From positions 1,377,130 through 1,441,129 of the forward strand of contig NZ_JAFMZZ010000001.1 in NCBI RefSeq assembly GCF_017356245.1: a stretch of DNA of 64,000 nt. The letters run 5' to 3'. Origin of the DNA: Bordetella petrii. GTDB lineage: Bacteria > Pseudomonadota > Gammaproteobacteria > Burkholderiales > Burkholderiaceae_B. The position numbers were made by a program, and so were the translations under genes. Within the stretch, counting starts at the first letter, position 1; every line of letters starts with the position of its first letter. Below, piece by piece: positions 52,238-61,000 of this stretch. Below the pieces are notes generated by a model. The model saw only the letters and a list, made by a program, of their open reading frames with translations, searched no databases and was not told the DNA's origin.

Positions 52238-53269
52238 ATGCCGCAAAGCAATACCACCAACCGCCGCATCGTCCTGGCCGCCCATCCGCGCGGCCTGCCC
52301 TCGACGCGGGATTTCCGCCTGGAACATACCGATGTGCCGCGCGCGCAGGACGGCCAGGTGCTGCTGCGCACCCTGTGCCTGTCGCTGGACCCCTATATGC
52401 GCAACCTGATGGACGAAACCGGGCCGGTGTATGCCCCCGCCGTGCCGCTGGGCGAGCCCATGGTGGGCGGCACGGTCAGCCGCGTGGTCGTTTCGCGCCA
52501 TCCCCGCTTCCAGGCCGGCGACCTGGTGCTGGCCAATGCCGGCTGGCAGGACTACGCCCTGTCAGACGGACAGGATCTGCTGCCGCTGGGCGATATGGAA
52601 CGGCCCTCATTGGCGCTGGGCGGCCTGGGCATGCCGGCCTTCACCGCCTACGTCGGCCTGCTGGACATCGGCCAGCCCCAGCCGGGCCAGACCGTGGCGG
52701 TGGGCGCGGCCACCGGCGCGGTGGGCTCCGTGGTGGGGCAGATCGCCAAATTGAAGGGCGCGCGCGTGGTGGGCATTGCCGGCGGCGCCGACAAATGCCG
52801 CTATGCCGTCGAGGAGCTGGGCTTCGATGCCTGCCTGGACCGCCGCGACCCGCAACTGGCCGGCCGGCTGGCGGCCGCCTGCCCCGGCGGCATCGATGTC
52901 TACTTCGAGAACGTGGGCGGCGCGGTGTTCGATGCCGTGCTGCCCTTGCTGAATATCGGCGCGCGCGTGCCGGTGTGCGGCATCATCGCGCATTACAACG
53001 ATCCGGTTCCGCCCGCCGGCGCCGACCGGCTGCCGGCCGCCATGGCCGCCGTGCTGCAAAAGCGCATCCGCGTGCAGGGCTTCATTATCCTGGACCACTA
53101 CGCCGAACGCTACGAGGCGTTCCGGCAGGACATGGGCGCCTGGATCGAGGCGGGCCGCGTCAAGCTGCGGGAAGACCGGGTCGCGGGGCTGGAACAGGCT
53201 CCGGCGGCCTTCATCGGGCTGCTCGAAGGACGCAACTTCGGCAAACTGGTCGTGGACGTGGCCGCCTGA
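52238..53269 (+). CDS. NADP-dependent oxidoreductase, MDR family
   Basis: 343 aa zinc-free medium-chain dehydrogenase/reductase of the leukotriene B4 12-hydroxydehydrogenase/CurA type, reducing activated double bonds. N-terminal GroES-like lobe (CLSLDPYMRNLMDE) and Rossmann motif VGAATGAVGSVVGQIAKLKG near residue 155; no zinc-ligand cysteine set. ATG at 52238 fits the family (MPQSNTTNRRIVLAAHP); a longer frame upstream is a Pro-rich artefact. Confidence 0.87.
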   Translation: MPQSNTTNRRIVLAAHPRGLPSTRDFRLEHTDVPRAQDGQVLLRTLCLSLDPYMRNLMDETGPVYAPAVPLGEPMVGGTVSRVVVSRHPRFQAGDLVLANAGWQDYALSDGQDLLPLGDMERPSLALGGLGMPAFTAYVGLLDIGQPQPGQTVAVGAATGAVGSVVGQIAKLKGARVVGIAGGADKCRYAVEELGFDACLDRRDPQLAGRLAAACPGGIDVYFENVGGAVFDAVLPLLNIGARVPVCGIIAHYNDPVPPAGADRLPAAMAAVLQKRIRVQGFIILDHYAERYEAFRQDMGAWIEAGRVKLREDRVAGLEQAPAAFIGLLEGRNFGKLVVDVAA

Positions 53270-53293
53270 GCGGCCCGCGCCCACAGGCCGGAA

Positions 53294-55072
53294 TCAGCCC
53301 TGTCCGAGCAGGTCCAGGTCGACCGGCAGCGCGCGGTTCAGGGCCGTGGCCACCTTGACCCGCAGGTCGTTGCTGTGGGCGCGGCGGATTTCCCGCTTGA
53401 CGTCGAGCAGCTGCTGCGGGTGCATCGAGAATTCGGTCAGGCCCAGGCCCAGCAGCAGCCGCGTCAGCCGCGCGTCGCCCGCCATCTCGCCGCATACGGC
53501 CACCGGCTTGCCGACCCGCGCGCCCGCATTGATGGTATTGGCCACCAGGCGCAGCACCGCGGGATGCAGCGGATCGTACAGGCCGGCCACGTCGTGGTCG
53601 CCGCGATCGATAGCCAGGGTGTACTGGATGAGGTCGTTGGTGCCGATGGAAAGAAAATCCAGCGCCTGGGCAAACGGCTCGATGGCGATGGCGATGGCCG
53701 GCACTTCGACCATGGCCCCCACTTCAAGGCGTTCGGCATAGGCATGGCCGCCGGCATCGAGCTCGCGGCGCGCGGACTCGATGGCGGCCAGGGCGGCCGT
53801 GACCTCGTGCATGTGCGTCACCATGGGCAGCAGCAGGCGCACGTGGCCGTGCGCCGACGCCCGCAGGATGGCCCGCAGCTGGGTGGCGAACATCTCGGGG
53901 CGGGCCAGGCAATAGCGGATGGCGCGCTGCCCCAGCGCCGGATTGGTGGCCACCGTGGCCTCGTCGTCGAGCGTCTTGTCGGCGCCGATATCCAGAGTGC
54001 GTATCGTGACCGGGCGGCCGCCCATGACCCGGACCACCGCCGCATAGGCCTGGTATTGCTCTTCTTCGTCGGGCAGCGACTGCCGCCCCATGAACAGGAA
54101 TTCGCTGCGGAACAGCCCGATGCCCTGCGCGCCCGCGGCCAGGGCCGCGGCGGCTTCGTCGGGAAGCTCGATATTGGCGTTGAGCACGATATCGATGCCG
54201 TCCAGAGTAACGGCGCGTTCGTCGCGCAGCAGGGCCAGCTCGGCGCGTTCGGCCAGGTAGGCCACCTGGCGGTCGCGGTATTCCTGCAGCATGACCGGCC
54301 CGGGATTGACCAGCACCACGCCGGCGGCGCCGTCGACCACCAGGGTGTCGCCGTCGCGCACCAGTTCGCGCACATTGCCCAGCGCCACCACCGCGGGCAC
54401 GCCCATGCTGCGCGCCACGATGGCGGTGTGCGAGGTGGGCCCGCCCAGGTCGGTGACGAACGCCGCGAAACGCCCGCCGCGCAGGCGCAGCATGTCGGCC
54501 GGCGAAATATCGTGCGCCACGACGACCAGGGGGTCGTCGCCGTCGAGGGTGCCGGCGTCGGGCAGCATGGCCGTGCTGCCCGACAGCACTTGCAGCACGC
54601 GCTCGATGACCTGGCGGACATCGGCGCCGCGCTCGCGCAGGTATTCGTCTTCCATGGCGTCGAACTGCTCGCCCAGGATCTGGCCCTGCGCGGCCAGCGC
54701 CCATTCGGCGTTGTAGTGGCGTTCGGCGATCAGCGCGCGGGTCTGCTCGGCCAGCAGCGGATCGGCCAGCAGCAGGCGGTGCACATTCAGCATGGCGCCC
54801 AGTTCGCGCGGCGCGTCGGCCGGCAGGGTATCGGCCATTTGCAGCAGGTCGTCCTGGGCGCGGGCCAGCGCCTGGGTCAGGCGCTCGCTTTCGGCCGCGA
54901 CATCGTCGGCGGCGATGCGGTAATGCGCCACTTCGAGCGAGGCGGCGCCCATGACCACCGCGCGGCCGATGGCGTATCCGCGCGCCACGCCCTTGCCGTG
55001 CAGCGCCACCACCGGGCCTGGCGGACCGGCTGGCGCCGGGGCGGGATCGGAAGGCTTGCTATTCGTGCTCAC
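53294..55072 (-). CDS. ptsI: PTS enzyme I
   Basis: Phosphoenolpyruvate-protein phosphotransferase, 592 aa. Phospho-histidine in GGPTSHTAIVARSMGVPAVV (about residue 195), PEP-binding GIGLFRSEFLFMGR and SIGTNDLIQYTLAIDRGD, and the C-terminal catalytic cysteine in VCGEMAGD. The start is GTG at 55072, inside the last codons of the HPr gene (14-base overlap). Longer readings to 55123 start inside ptsH. Part of EIIA-HPr-EI with no sugar-specific EIIB or EIIC. Confidence 0.93.
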   Translation of the reverse strand: MSTNSKPSDPAPAPAGPPGPVVALHGKGVARGYAIGRAVVMGAASLEVAHYRIAADDVAAESERLTQALARAQDDLLQMADTLPADAPRELGAMLNVHRLLLADPLLAEQTRALIAERHYNAEWALAAQGQILGEQFDAMEDEYLRERGADVRQVIERVLQVLSGSTAMLPDAGTLDGDDPLVVVAHDISPADMLRLRGGRFAAFVTDLGGPTSHTAIVARSMGVPAVVALGNVRELVRDGDTLVVDGAAGVVLVNPGPVMLQEYRDRQVAYLAERAELALLRDERAVTLDGIDIVLNANIELPDEAAAALAAGAQGIGLFRSEFLFMGRQSLPDEEEQYQAYAAVVRVMGGRPVTIRTLDIGADKTLDDEATVATNPALGQRAIRYCLARPEMFATQLRAILRASAHGHVRLLLPMVTHMHEVTAALAAIESARRELDAGGHAYAERLEVGAMVEVPAIAIAIEPFAQALDFLSIGTNDLIQYTLAIDRGDHDVAGLYDPLHPAVLRLVANTINAGARVGKPVAVCGEMAGDARLTRLLLGLGLTEFSMHPQQLLDVKREIRRAHSNDLRVKVATALNRALPVDLDLLGQG

Positions 55073-55328
55073 CGAATTTGCTGTCGAACAGGTTCTGGAT
55101 TTCGGAAAGCGCCTGGTCGGCATCGCCGCCCGAGGCTTCCAGCCTGACAGTGACGCCCTGCCCGGCTGCCAGCATCATTACCCCCATGATGCTCTTGGCG
55201 TTGACGCGCTGGGCGCCGCGCGAGATGAAGATTTCGCTGCCGAACTTGCTGGCCAGCTGCGTCAGCTTGGCGGCCGCACGCGCATGCAGGCCCAGCTTGT
55301 TGGAAATGATGATGTCAGAAATAGGCAT
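55059..55328 (-). CDS. ptsH: HPr, PTS phosphocarrier
   Basis: 89 aa. The active-site histidine H15 lies in KLGLHARAAAK and the regulatory serine S46 in NAKSIMGVMML, so HPr kinase-type control is chemically possible; no hprK is in the window. ATG at 55328 (MPISDIIISNK). Its stop overlaps the EI start by 14 bases. Confidence 0.95.
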   Translation of the reverse strand: MPISDIIISNKLGLHARAAAKLTQLASKFGSEIFISRGAQRVNAKSIMGVMMLAAGQGVTVRLEASGGDADQALSEIQNLFDSKFGEHE

Positions 55329-55446
55329 AGAAATTAGGTAAACACAGCCCGGCATGGCCATTCCCGCCGCGGCATCCGCATGCCGCCGTGGGGCCCATGC
55401 CATGCACCGACATAATAGGGCAAAAACCGGCGCGGAAAACGGCGGA

Positions 55447-55845
55447 TCAGTCTACCCGCAAACAGCCCTGCACGCCGCCCGCCAGCGCCTTCTCGCGAGT
55501 TTCGGCCAGGCTGCGCTCGCGCGAGGTCAGGGCGCGCAGCAGCATCGATGTGTTCAGGCCGGCGACCAGGCCGCATTGCGTGCCCTGCGCCTGGGCATCG
55601 GCCACCGCCCGCTTGGCGATGTTGGCCGGCGTGGCGCCGATGAGATCGGTCAGCACCAGCACGCCGCCGCCCGTATCGGCGGCCAGGATGTCGCGGAGCA
55701 CGGCGGGCGCGCGGCTGTCGGGGGATTCGTCGGGCTGGATATCGTGCACGGCCATCTGCCCGGCCGCTTCGCCCAGCACGTGTTCGGCGAATTCGCGCAT
55801 GGCTTCGCCCAGCGGCGCGTGCACGACGATGACTATGCCGGTCAT
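55447..55845 (-). CDS. PTS EIIA of the mannose type
   Basis: 132 aa, homologous to ManX EIIA domain. The phosphorylatable histidine H9 is in IVIVVHAPLGEAM. The rest (GGGVLVLTDLIGATPANIA) fits the family. It precedes HPr-EI with 119 bases between. Without EIIB/EIIC partners it most likely acts in a regulatory phosphorelay. Confidence 0.9.
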   Translation of the reverse strand: MTGIVIVVHAPLGEAMREFAEHVLGEAAGQMAVHDIQPDESPDSRAPAVLRDILAADTGGGVLVLTDLIGATPANIAKRAVADAQAQGTQCGLVAGLNTSMLLRALTSRERSLAETREKALAGGVQGCLRVD

Positions 55846-55854
55846 GGCCCGCCC

Positions 55855-56811
55855 TTACGCCGCCGCGCGTTCCAGGGCCTGCGCAAACATGCCCGCCACG
55901 TCGAAGCCGGTTTGCTCGGCGATCTCGACAAAACAGGTGGGGCTGGTGACGTTGACCTCGGTGACGTAGTCGCCGATCACGTCCAGGCCCACCAGCAGCA
56001 GCCCGCGCGCGGCCAGCCTGGGGGCCACGGCGGCGGCGATTTCGCGGTCGCGCTCGGACAGCGGCTGCGCCACGCCGCGCCCGCCGGCGGCCAGGTTGCC
56101 GCGGGTTTCGCCCGCCAGGGGAATGCGCGCCAGGGAGTAAGGCACGGCCTCGCCGCCGATCAGCAGGATGCGCTTGTCGCCCTGGACGATTTCGGGAATG
56201 TAGCGCTGCGCCATGATGGTGCGCGTGCCGTCTTCGGTCAGGGTTTCCAGGATGGCGTTCAGGTTGGGCTCGACCGCCTGCAGGCGGAAAATGCCCGTGC
56301 CGCCCATGCCGTCGAGCGGCTTGACGATGACGTCCTGGTGATGCGCGTGGAACGCCTTGATGCGCGCCATGTCGCGCGTGACCAGCGTGGGAGCGGCCAG
56401 CTCGGAGAATTCGGTGATGGCCAGCTTTTCGGGATGGTTGCGGATCGCCGCGGCGTCATTGAATACCCTGGCCCCCTGCGCCTGGGCGTATTCGAGCATG
56501 TGCGTCGAATAGACGTATTCCATGTCGAAGGGCGGGTCTTTGCGCATCAGCACCGCGCCGAAGCGCGACAGCGGGACATCCTGCGCGGCGCCGGCATCGC
56601 GCCACCAGTCGTGGCCGTGCAGGTCGGCGCCGTCCACCAGCTCGATATCGGTGGCGCGGGCCTGCACCACCCCGGCGTCGATGAACAGGTCGCCCTGCAT
56701 TGCCACGCTGAGCGTGTGGCCGCGCGCGGCCAGCGCGCGCATCATGGCGACCGAACTATCCTTGTAGGCCTTCAGGCGCGGCAAGGGATCGATTACGAAT
56801 AAGACATGCAT
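55855..56811 (-). CDS. gshB: GshB, glutathione synthetase
   Basis: ATP-grasp ligase joining gamma-glutamylcysteine and glycine. 318 aa. VFNDAAAIRNHPEKLAI, the ATP-grasp KPLDGMGGTGIFRL, and metal-binding EVNVTSPTC near the C-terminus. ATG at 56811 (MHVLFVIDPL). Nine bases before EIIA, so probably first gene of gshB-EIIA-HPr-EI. Confidence 0.95.
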   Translation of the reverse strand: MHVLFVIDPLPRLKAYKDSSVAMMRALAARGHTLSVAMQGDLFIDAGVVQARATDIELVDGADLHGHDWWRDAGAAQDVPLSRFGAVLMRKDPPFDMEYVYSTHMLEYAQAQGARVFNDAAAIRNHPEKLAITEFSELAAPTLVTRDMARIKAFHAHHQDVIVKPLDGMGGTGIFRLQAVEPNLNAILETLTEDGTRTIMAQRYIPEIVQGDKRILLIGGEAVPYSLARIPLAGETRGNLAAGGRGVAQPLSERDREIAAAVAPRLAARGLLLVGLDVIGDYVTEVNVTSPTCFVEIAEQTGFDVAGMFAQALERAAA

Positions 56812-56904
56812 GGTATGGACATCCCGGTCGCGCGCCGTGCCGGGCACCAGCGCGCCAAACCGACATCGTAGCGTAAATGGCCACCCCGCGCCGGCCGCCT
56901 GCCG

Positions 56905-56940
56905 GCATGGACGGCCGGGCTACGGCGCGGCCGTCCATGC
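56905..56940 (-). terminator. 12-bp perfect inverted repeat after infC
   Basis: GCATGGACGGCC (56905-56916) and GGCCGTCCATGC (56929-56940) are exact reverse complements with a 12-base loop, 14 bases beyond the infC stop. No U-tract. It probably ends the thrS-infC transcript or protects its 3' end. Confidence 0.6.
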
Positions 56941-56953
56941 ACGGGCGGGAAAA

Positions 56954-57502
56954 TCAGCCGGCGGCGTCGGCCTTGCCCGGCGTGCTCTTCTTGCGGGGGG
57001 CCAGCACCATGACCATCTGGCGCCCTTCCAGCTTGGGCATGGCCTCGACCTGGGCCAGTTCGGTCAGGTCGTCGCGCACGCGCTCGAGCACGCGCATGCC
57101 AAGTTCCTGGTGAGCCATTTCCCGGCCCCGGAACCGCAGCGTGACCTTGGCCTTGTCGCCCTCTTCCAGGAAGCGGCGCAGGTTGCGCAGCTTGACCTGG
57201 TAGTCGCCTTCGTCGGTGGCGGGACGGAATTTCACTTCCTTGACCTGGATGACCTTCTGCTTGGCGCGGGCTTCGGCTTGGCGTTTCTGTTCCTGGTACT
57301 TGAACTTGCCGTAGTCCATCAGGCGGCAGACCGGGGGATCGGCGTTGGGCGCGATTTCGACCAGGTCCACATCGGCTTGTTCGGAAAGACGGAACGCGTC
57401 GGCCAGCTTGACGATGCCCAGCTGCTCTCCGTCCAGACCTATCAGGCGCACCTCGGGAACGCGGATTTCACCGTTGATGCGATTGGCTTTTTCAGTGGCG
57501 AT
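56954..57502 (-). CDS. infC: Translation initiation factor IF-3, apparent ATC start
   Basis: 182 aa. The conserved N-domain begins [31 protein letters not shown], which requires initiation at ATC 57502-57500, eight bases after TAGGAG; there is no ATG, GTG or TTG that gives these residues except a GTG at 57451 which would delete the first 17. A rare non-ATG start is the known autoregulatory device of infC (AUU in E. coli). The C-terminal ribosome-binding domain ([17 protein letters not shown]) is intact. Confidence 0.93.
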   Translation of the reverse strand: MATEKANRINGEIRVPEVRLIGLDGEQLGIVKLADAFRLSEQADVDLVEIAPNADPPVCRLMDYGKFKYQEQKRQAEARAKQKVIQVKEVKFRPATDEGDYQVKLRNLRRFLEEGDKAKVTLRFRGREMAHQELGMRVLERVRDDLTELAQVEAMPKLEGRQMVMVLAPRKKSTPGKADAAG

Positions 57503-57522
57503 GTTGACGACTCCTAAAAGAT

Positions 57523-59475
57523 TTAAGTGGCACTGCTTTCGGGTTGAACGACATCCCGGCGGGCGGCGACGTCTTCGGCCAGGCGGGCGGCGAAGTCTTC
57601 GAGCGCGATGACGCCGAGATCAAGCCCCCCCAGGCCGCGAACGGCAACCGTCCCGTTCTGCTTTTCTTTGTCACCCACGACAAGGATGTACGGCACCTTT
57701 TGCAGGCTATGCTCGCGGATTTTACGAGTGATTTTTTCACCACGCAAATCCGACTGCACCCTAAAGCCTTGTTTTTTCAGGGTTTGTGTGATTTGCGCAG
57801 CATAATCGGCCGAAGGCTCGGAAATGCAGCACACCACGGCCTGCACCGGCGCCAGCCAAGGCGGCATTGCGCCGGCATGGTTTTCGATGAGCATGCCGAT
57901 GAAACGCTCGAGCGAACCCAGGATGGCCCGGTGCAGCATGACCGGGGCGCGGCGCTGGTCCTGGGCGTCGACGTACTCGGCGCCCAGCCGCACCGGCATG
58001 GAGAAATCGACCTGCACGGTGCCGCATTGCCAGTGCCGGCCGATTGCATCTTTCAGCGTGTATTCGATCTTGGGGCCGTAGAAGGCGCCCTCGCCCGGCG
58101 AAATCTCGAACTCGCAGCCGGTGCGCCGCAGGCTTTCCATCAGGGCGGTTTCGGCCTTGTCCCAGATTTCGTCGCTGCCGATGCGCTTTTCGGGCCGCGT
58201 GGCCACCTTGTACAGCACGTCGTTGAAGCCGAAATCACGGTAAACCTTCTGCAGCAGCGCGGTGAAGTCGGCGCACTCGTCCTGCAGCTGGTCTTCGGTA
58301 CAGAAAATATGGCCGTCGTCTTGTGTGAAGCCGCGCACGCGCATCATGCCGTGCAGCGAGCCGGACGGCTCATTGCGGTGGCACTGGCCGAACTCGCCGT
58401 AGCGCAGCGGCAGTTCGCGGTACGAGTGCAGCCCCGCGTTGAAAATCTGCACGTGGCCCGGGCAGTTCATGGGCTTGAGCCCGTAAACACGGTTCTCGGA
58501 CTCGGTCGTGAACATGTTTTCGCGGTAGTTGTCCCAGTGGCCGGTTTTCTTCCAGAGCGACAAGTCGAGGATCTGCGGCGCTTTCACTTCCTGGTAGCCG
58601 TTATCGTTGTACACGCCGCGCATGTACTGTTCGACCTGCTGCCACAGCGCCCAGCCCTTGGGGTGCCAGAAGATCAGGCCGGGGGCCTCGTCCTGGAAAT
58701 GGAACAGGTCGAGGTCGCGGCCGATCTTGCGGTGGTCGCGGCGCTCGGCCTCTTCGAGCATGTGCAGGTAGGCGTCCTGGTCGTCTTTGGTGGCCCAGGC
58801 CGTGCCGTAGATGCGCTGGAGCATCTCGTTGTTGCTGTCGCCGCGCCAGTAGGCGCCGGCCACCTTCATCAGCTTGAAGACCTTGAGCTTGCCCGTGGAC
58901 GGCACGTGCGGCCCGCGGCAGAGGTCGATGAAATTGCCCTCGCGGTACAGGCTGAGCGTTTCATTGGCGGGAATCGACGCAATGATCTCGGCCTTGTAGT
59001 CTTCGCCGATGCTCTTGAAATAGGCCACGGCATCGTCGCGGGTCCATTCTTCGCGCGTGACGGTTTCGTCTTTGCGCGCGAGCTCGGTCATTTTCTTTTC
59101 GATGGCGGCCAGGTCTTCGGGCGTAAAGGGCCGCTTGTACGAGAAGTCGTAATAGAAGCCGTTGTCGATGACCGGCCCGATGGTGACCTGCGCATCGGGA
59201 AACAGTTCTTTGACGGCATAGGCCAGCAAGTGCGCGGTGGAATGGCGGATCAGGTCGAGCCCGTCGGCGTCTTTGGCGGTGACGATGGCCAACTGCGCGT
59301 CGTGCTCGAGGCGGTAGCTGGTGTCGACCAGCCGGGGCTCGCCGCCGGGCGCCGTGACGCGGCCGCCCAGCGCGGCCTTGGCCAGCCCGGTGCCGATGGA
59401 CTGCGCGACTTCGGCGACCGTGACCGGCCCCGGAAACTGACGCTGCGAACCATCGGGCAAAGTGATCTGTACCAT
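57523..59475 (-). CDS. thrS: ThrS, threonyl-tRNA synthetase
   Basis: Class II synthetase, 650 aa. N-terminal TGS domain ([14 protein letters not shown]), editing domain with [11 protein letters not shown] and [10 protein letters not shown], catalytic motifs [22 protein letters not shown], and the C-terminal anticodon domain ([15 protein letters not shown]). ATG at 59475. Twenty bases before the infC ATC, so co-transcribed. The leader has a hairpin at 59503-59523. Confidence 0.97.
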   Translation of the reverse strand: MVQITLPDGSQRQFPGPVTVAEVAQSIGTGLAKAALGGRVTAPGGEPRLVDTSYRLEHDAQLAIVTAKDADGLDLIRHSTAHLLAYAVKELFPDAQVTIGPVIDNGFYYDFSYKRPFTPEDLAAIEKKMTELARKDETVTREEWTRDDAVAYFKSIGEDYKAEIIASIPANETLSLYREGNFIDLCRGPHVPSTGKLKVFKLMKVAGAYWRGDSNNEMLQRIYGTAWATKDDQDAYLHMLEEAERRDHRKIGRDLDLFHFQDEAPGLIFWHPKGWALWQQVEQYMRGVYNDNGYQEVKAPQILDLSLWKKTGHWDNYRENMFTTESENRVYGLKPMNCPGHVQIFNAGLHSYRELPLRYGEFGQCHRNEPSGSLHGMMRVRGFTQDDGHIFCTEDQLQDECADFTALLQKVYRDFGFNDVLYKVATRPEKRIGSDEIWDKAETALMESLRRTGCEFEISPGEGAFYGPKIEYTLKDAIGRHWQCGTVQVDFSMPVRLGAEYVDAQDQRRAPVMLHRAILGSLERFIGMLIENHAGAMPPWLAPVQAVVCCISEPSADYAAQITQTLKKQGFRVQSDLRGEKITRKIREHSLQKVPYILVVGDKEKQNGTVAVRGLGGLDLGVIALEDFAARLAEDVAARRDVVQPESSAT

Positions 59476-59502
59476 CGAGGAATTCCTGGGGAAGAAACGA
59501 CA

Positions 59503-59523
59503 AACGCGGCTGTCCGCCGCGTT
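59503..59523 (-). promoter_or_regulatory. Hairpin in the thrS leader
   Basis: Eight-base-pair perfect stem with a five-base loop, 28 bases upstream of the thrS ATG, with a pyrimidine-rich tail. thrS in E. coli is autoregulated through tRNA-like leader hairpins; whether this stem has that role is unknown. It also resembles a terminator, so attenuation is possible. Confidence 0.45.
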
Positions 59524-59770
59524 CCGTTTGGTTGCTTGCTTGGGGACTGCCGTCTGCCTGACATGCGGAACCCGACGCTTGATAAAACTAACGCGACATG
59601 GGGCGGAAGTTTCCGGTCGTAGTTCGTGTCGGGCGAGGAATCATGCTGAAGGGCCGTGGTGGGCCGGCACGCAACCCTGCGCGCCGATCGTCAAAGATTG
59701 TAGCATCCCCCGCGCCCGCCGTCCGGGCCGCCGGCCTTTCGGCAATTACCCCAGGCAGCATCTGAAATAT

Positions 59771-59801
59771 CGGACAGCGGACATGTCCTATTTATCCGAC
59801 A
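59771..59801 (+). promoter_or_regulatory. GGACA/TGTCC dyad cluster upstream of the response regulator gene
   Basis: GGACATGTCC (59779-59788) is a perfect ten-base palindrome, flanked on the left by CGGACA and on the right by TCCGACA in inverted orientation. It lies about 90 bases before the regulator ATG, which suits an autoregulatory operator. Confidence 0.45.
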
Positions 59802-59876
59802 CTTTCCCCCTTGATCCGTCTGACCTGGGTACCCTCCGATGACTGCGCCCGAACGCGCGCCGCCCCGCCATCCGCC

Positions 59877-60617
59877 ATGATCACGTCTCCGTTTACGGCT
59901 GCCAGCCCCACCGATCCGGCCACCCTGCCCCAGGCCGCGGGACGTCGCTACCTGCTGCTTTCCGGCGCCAGCGACCGCGTGCGCATCGCCATCCTCGACG
60001 ACCACCCCGTCATCACGCTGGGCGTGGCGGCCTATCTCAGGTCGCAGCCCGACTTCGAAATCGTGCATGCCGAGACCACCTCCGAAGCGCTGGCCGCCAG
60101 CCTGAAGCGCCAGCCCTGCGACGTGGCGGTGGTCGACTTCTACCTGCCGCGCCAGCCCTGGGACGGCATGGACTTCATCCGTCGCCTGCGCCGTCAGCAC
60201 CCGCACATGGCCGTCATCACGTTTTCGGCCGGCGCCGCCGCCGAAACCGAATACGCCGCCTTCCGGGCCGGCGCCACCGGCTACCTGCCCAAGTCCGCCT
60301 CGATGCCGATGCTGGTGGAAATGATCCGCGCCGCGCACAGCCGCGGCAACCCGTGCGGCTTCATCACGTACAAGAACGGCGCCCTGCGCGTGGCGTCGCC
60401 GCGCCACCCCGACACCCGCCTGACCGCCGCCGAAATCGAAGTGCTGCGCCAGATCGCCCAGGGGCTGTCGGTAACGCAAATAGCGGCCCGCCTGCTGCGC
60501 AGCAAGAAAACCATCAGCACCCACAAGCGGCGCGCCATGAAAAAGCTGGGGCTGGCCGACGACCTGGCGCTGGCGCTGTACTTGAACGAAAAATTCGATA
60601 ACAAGGCAGGGCCCTGA
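59877..60617 (+). CDS. LuxR/NarL-family response regulator
   Basis: 246 aa. A 35-residue N-terminal extension precedes the receiver domain: acidic pair D41-D42 (ILDDHPVITLG), phospho-acceptor D87 (VVDFYLPRQP) and K139 (YLPKSAS). A LuxR helix-turn-helix follows at about residues 175-230 (LTAAEIEVLRQIAQGLSVTQIAARL...TISTHKRRAMKKLGL). Similar to RcsB/BvgA-type regulators. No histidine kinase is adjacent; an HPt gene follows five bases later. Confidence 0.88.
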   Translation: MITSPFTAASPTDPATLPQAAGRRYLLLSGASDRVRIAILDDHPVITLGVAAYLRSQPDFEIVHAETTSEALAASLKRQPCDVAVVDFYLPRQPWDGMDFIRRLRRQHPHMAVITFSAGAAAETEYAAFRAGATGYLPKSASMPMLVEMIRAAHSRGNPCGFITYKNGALRVASPRHPDTRLTAAEIEVLRQIAQGLSVTQIAARLLRSKKTISTHKRRAMKKLGLADDLALALYLNEKFDNKAGP

Positions 60618-60622
60618 CACCC

Positions 60623-60985
60623 ATGCCCCACATCGACACCCTGCTGCCGCTGTACCCTGACACCGCCACCCGCCGCACCCTGCTCGAACAGGCCCTGGAT
60701 CAAACCCGCAGCGACCTGGCAGACACGCGGCATGCCATCCGCGCACGCAACCACGCCGCCGCCCGCCAGTATGTGCATCGCGCCAAGGGCACGGTCAGCT
60801 TTCTGGGCAGCGGCAACGCCCTGCCCGCCTTCGACCGGCTTACCGAAGCCCTGCGGGCCCGCGACGAACCCGGCATCGAACAGGCATACGCCCTGGTCGA
60901 AACCGCACTGCTCGAACTCGAAGCCGCGCTGCGGGCCCGCCTGGACGCGCTGCCGGACGCCCCGCCAGCCTCCCGTCGAGGCTGA
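60623..60985 (+). CDS. Stand-alone HPt phosphotransfer protein
   Basis: 120 aa four-helix HPt domain. The phospho-histidine motif is YVHRAKGTVSFLGSG with H52, matching the H-x-x-K-G consensus; the C-terminal helices are Ala/Leu/Glu rich. Co-transcribed with the response regulator. It would shuttle phosphate from a hybrid sensor kinase encoded elsewhere. No other domain is present. Confidence 0.8.
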   Translation: MPHIDTLLPLYPDTATRRTLLEQALDQTRSDLADTRHAIRARNHAAARQYVHRAKGTVSFLGSGNALPAFDRLTEALRARDEPGIEQAYALVETALLELEAALRARLDALPDAPPASRRG

Positions 60986-61000
60986 GTTTTCATTTCACCG

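Larger units (their letters stand above)
59476..59876. other. Gene-free 401-base spacer upstream of thrS and the response regulator
   Basis: Contains the thrS leader with a hairpin AACGCGGC-TGTCC-GCCGCGTT (59503-59523, followed in the transcript by TGTCGTTTCTT), and, near the other end, a GGACA/TGTCC cluster around 59771-59801. I see no ORF with support and no T-box, which would not be expected in this group. Confidence 0.5.

Noticed and set aside
59476..59876. T-box riboswitch controlling thrS
   Set aside because: T-box elements belong mainly to Gram-positive bacteria and no T-box core motif was seen.
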